From assembly GCA_030641535.1 (NCBI GenBank), contig DAOWHG010000051.1, forward strand, positions 1-13,705: a DNA stretch of 13,705 bases, given 5' to 3'. Under the pieces are notes generated by a model. The model was given only the letters and a program-made list of their open reading frames with translations, was not told the DNA's origin and did not search any database. Origin of the DNA: Mycoplasmatota bacterium. Lineage in GTDB: Bacteria > Bacillota_I > Bacilli_A > Izemoplasmatales > Izemoplasmataceae. The position numbers were made by a program, and so were the translations under genes. Below, one piece after another: positions 12,434 to 13,705 of the stretch. The stretch's first letter is position 1, and each line of letters begins with the position of its first letter.

Positions 12434-13705
12434 ATGAGTAGTGTTGTTGTAGTTGGTACTCAATGGGGCGACGAAGGAAAAGGGAAAATAACTGACTTTC
12501 TTGCTGAGAAAGCAAATGTTGTTGTAAGATTTCAAGGTGGAAATAACGCAGGGCATACAATTAAGTTCGATAATAAGAAGTTTTCATTACATTTAATACC
12601 TTCAGGAATCTTTAGAAAAGACGTTATAAACATTTTAGCGAATGGAATGGTAATAAACCCTAAAGCACTCATAGAAGAGTTGGAGATGCTTAAAAATGCG
12701 GGAATAAAGGAATATAACTTGGCTATTTCAGATAGAGCTCATGTCGTTTTACCTTACCATTCAGCTTTAGATAAAATGTTTGAAGATTTAAAAGAAGGGA
12801 CTAAAAAAGTAGGCACAACAAACAAAGGAATAGGGCCTGCTTACACAGATAAAGCATCGAGAATTGGAATAAGAATTTGTGATTTTATCGATTTAGAAGT
12901 ATTTAAAGATAAATTAACTGATAATTTGAACTATTATAATAAAATCTTTAAATTATTTGGAAAAGATGAAATGAATATTGAAGAAATATATAGTGAATTC
13001 AAAGTTTATGCAGAAAGATTAAAGCCTTTTGTTAAGGACACAAGTATTCTTCTTAATAAACAATTTGAAGAAGATAAGAATATCCTGTTTGAAGGGGCAC
13101 AAGGATCCCTTTTATGTTTAGATCATGGAACATATCCTTACGTAACATCTAGTTCACCTATAGCATCTTCTGTACCGCTAAACACAGGGATTTCCCCAAA
13201 ACTTATTGATGAAATCATAGGAGTTACAAAAGCATATTCAACTAGAGTAGGAAGCGGATATTTTGCTACAGAAGTTGAAAATGGAATAACTAAGAGAATT
13301 AGGGAGGTTGGAAATGAGTACGGAACTACTACTGGAAGACCTAGAAGAATTGGATGGATAGATACAGTAGTATTAAGACACGCTAAACGAGTAAGCGGAA
13401 TTACTGCATTAAGTATTATGCTTCTAGATGTACTTACAGGAATAGAAACTTTAAAAATATGTGTAGCATATAAGTTAAACGATGAAATAATTGATTATAT
13501 CCCTGCAAGCATTAAAGAAATTAGGAGATGTAAACCAGTTTATATTGAACTTCCAGGGTGGAAGGAAGATATAACAAAAGCCGCTAAATTTAGCGACTTA
13601 CCATTAATTGCTCAAAGGTATTTAAATGAAATAGTTGAACTTACTGGAATAGAATTATCTATATTTTCTGTAGGCCCAGATAGAACACAAACAATAGTAT
13701 TAAAA
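12434..13705 (+). CDS. purA: Adenylosuccinate synthetase (partial, last residues outside window)
   Basis: PurA makes adenylosuccinate from IMP, aspartate and GTP, the first committed step to AMP, in the cytoplasm. The frame is open for 424 codons to the window edge; the family is about 425-430 aa and the last residues (SVGPDRTQTIVLK) already match the usual C-terminus, so only a few are missing. Visible key motifs are the N-terminal GTQWGDEGKGK with catalytic D13, NNAGHT with H41, TTNKGIGPAYTDKASR, and GTTTGRPRR (297-305) with the substrate-binding arginines. The usual GPFPTE stretch reads GYFATE (275-280). ATG at 12434 follows AGGAGG, which overlaps the TAG stop of the FAD enzyme. It shares that gene's promoter and leader. 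Confidence 0.97.
   Translation, partial: MSSVVVVGTQWGDEGKGKITDFLAEKANVVVRFQGGNNAGHTIKFDNKKFSLHLIPSGIFRKDVINILANGMVINPKALIEELEMLKNAGIKEYNLAISDRAHVVLPYHSALDKMFEDLKEGTKKVGTTNKGIGPAYTDKASRIGIRICDFIDLEVFKDKLTDNLNYYNKIFKLFGKDEMNIEEIYSEFKVYAERLKPFVKDTSILLNKQFEEDKNILFEGAQGSLLCLDHGTYPYVTSSSPIASSVPLNTGISPKLIDEIIGVTKAYSTRVGSGYFATEVENGITKRIREVGNEYGTTTGRPRRIGWIDTVVLRHAKRVSGITALSIMLLDVLTGIETLKICVAYKLNDEIIDYIPASIKEIRRCKPVYIELPGWKEDITKAAKFSDLPLIAQRYLNEIVELTGIELSIFSVGPDRTQTIVLK

Noticed and set aside
1..13705. CRISPR arrays, insertion sequences, prophage genes, tRNA or rRNA genes.
   Set aside because: No spaced direct repeats, transposase-like frames, cloverleaf-type sequences or rRNA motifs were seen; all long frames are housekeeping genes with uniform base use.

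Overview
The window is the chromosomal replication-origin region of a very AT-rich, low-GC Gram-positive type bacterium. The order recF-yaaA-dnaN-dnaA | oriC | rpmH-rnpA-yidC-jag is the classic Firmicutes/Mollicutes origin block. The code is standard: TGA is used as a stop (end of rnpA) and tryptophan is TGG throughout, so this is not a Mycoplasma/Spiroplasma-type code. The extreme A+T content, AGA-dominated arginine usage and compact order fit an Acholeplasma/Izemoplasma-like or Erysipelotrichia-like lineage of Bacilli, but the species cannot be fixed from sequence alone.

Left arm (minus strand, away from the origin): dnaA (2626-3999), dnaN (1376-2500) with its own extended -10 promoter and a strong UUCG-loop terminator, then yaaA (S4 domain) and recF (cut by the window start) as a translationally coupled pair from a separate promoter. 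Origin: a cluster of DnaA-box-like CCACA motifs lies between dnaA and rpmH (4064-4256). A second cluster lies at the dnaA 3' end and in the dnaA-dnaN gap (2521-2662). In the second cluster a tandem box repeat is followed by nine in-register AA-ending triplets, the layout of a DnaA-trio unwinding element. The origin therefore looks bipartite, as in Bacillus subtilis.

Right arm (plus strand): rpmH has a perfect consensus promoter. An 18-bp hairpin terminator/attenuator follows, then rnpA-yidC-jag-pth run as a tightly spaced unit ended by a terminator that overlaps the pth stop codon. A 53-aa two-helix membrane protein (7069-7230) sits in its own promoter-terminator cassette. mfd (7361-10804) is a single-gene unit with its own promoter and terminator. 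The last unit is a COG2509-type FAD-dependent oxidoreductase plus purA (running off the right edge). It starts at a strong promoter whose roughly 100-nt leader contains an intrinsic terminator and a competing long pairing, which suggests an attenuator or riboswitch-like control element.

Functionally the window couples replication initiation and clamp loading targets (DnaA, DnaN), recombination repair (RecF), transcription-coupled repair (Mfd), translation (L34, RNase P protein, peptidyl-tRNA hydrolase), membrane protein insertion (YidC with the RNA-binding Jag/KhpB) and AMP synthesis (PurA). Most of it is conserved housekeeping. The least explained items are the 10908-10991 leader RNA, the 53-aa membrane protein and the Cys-containing FAD enzyme.
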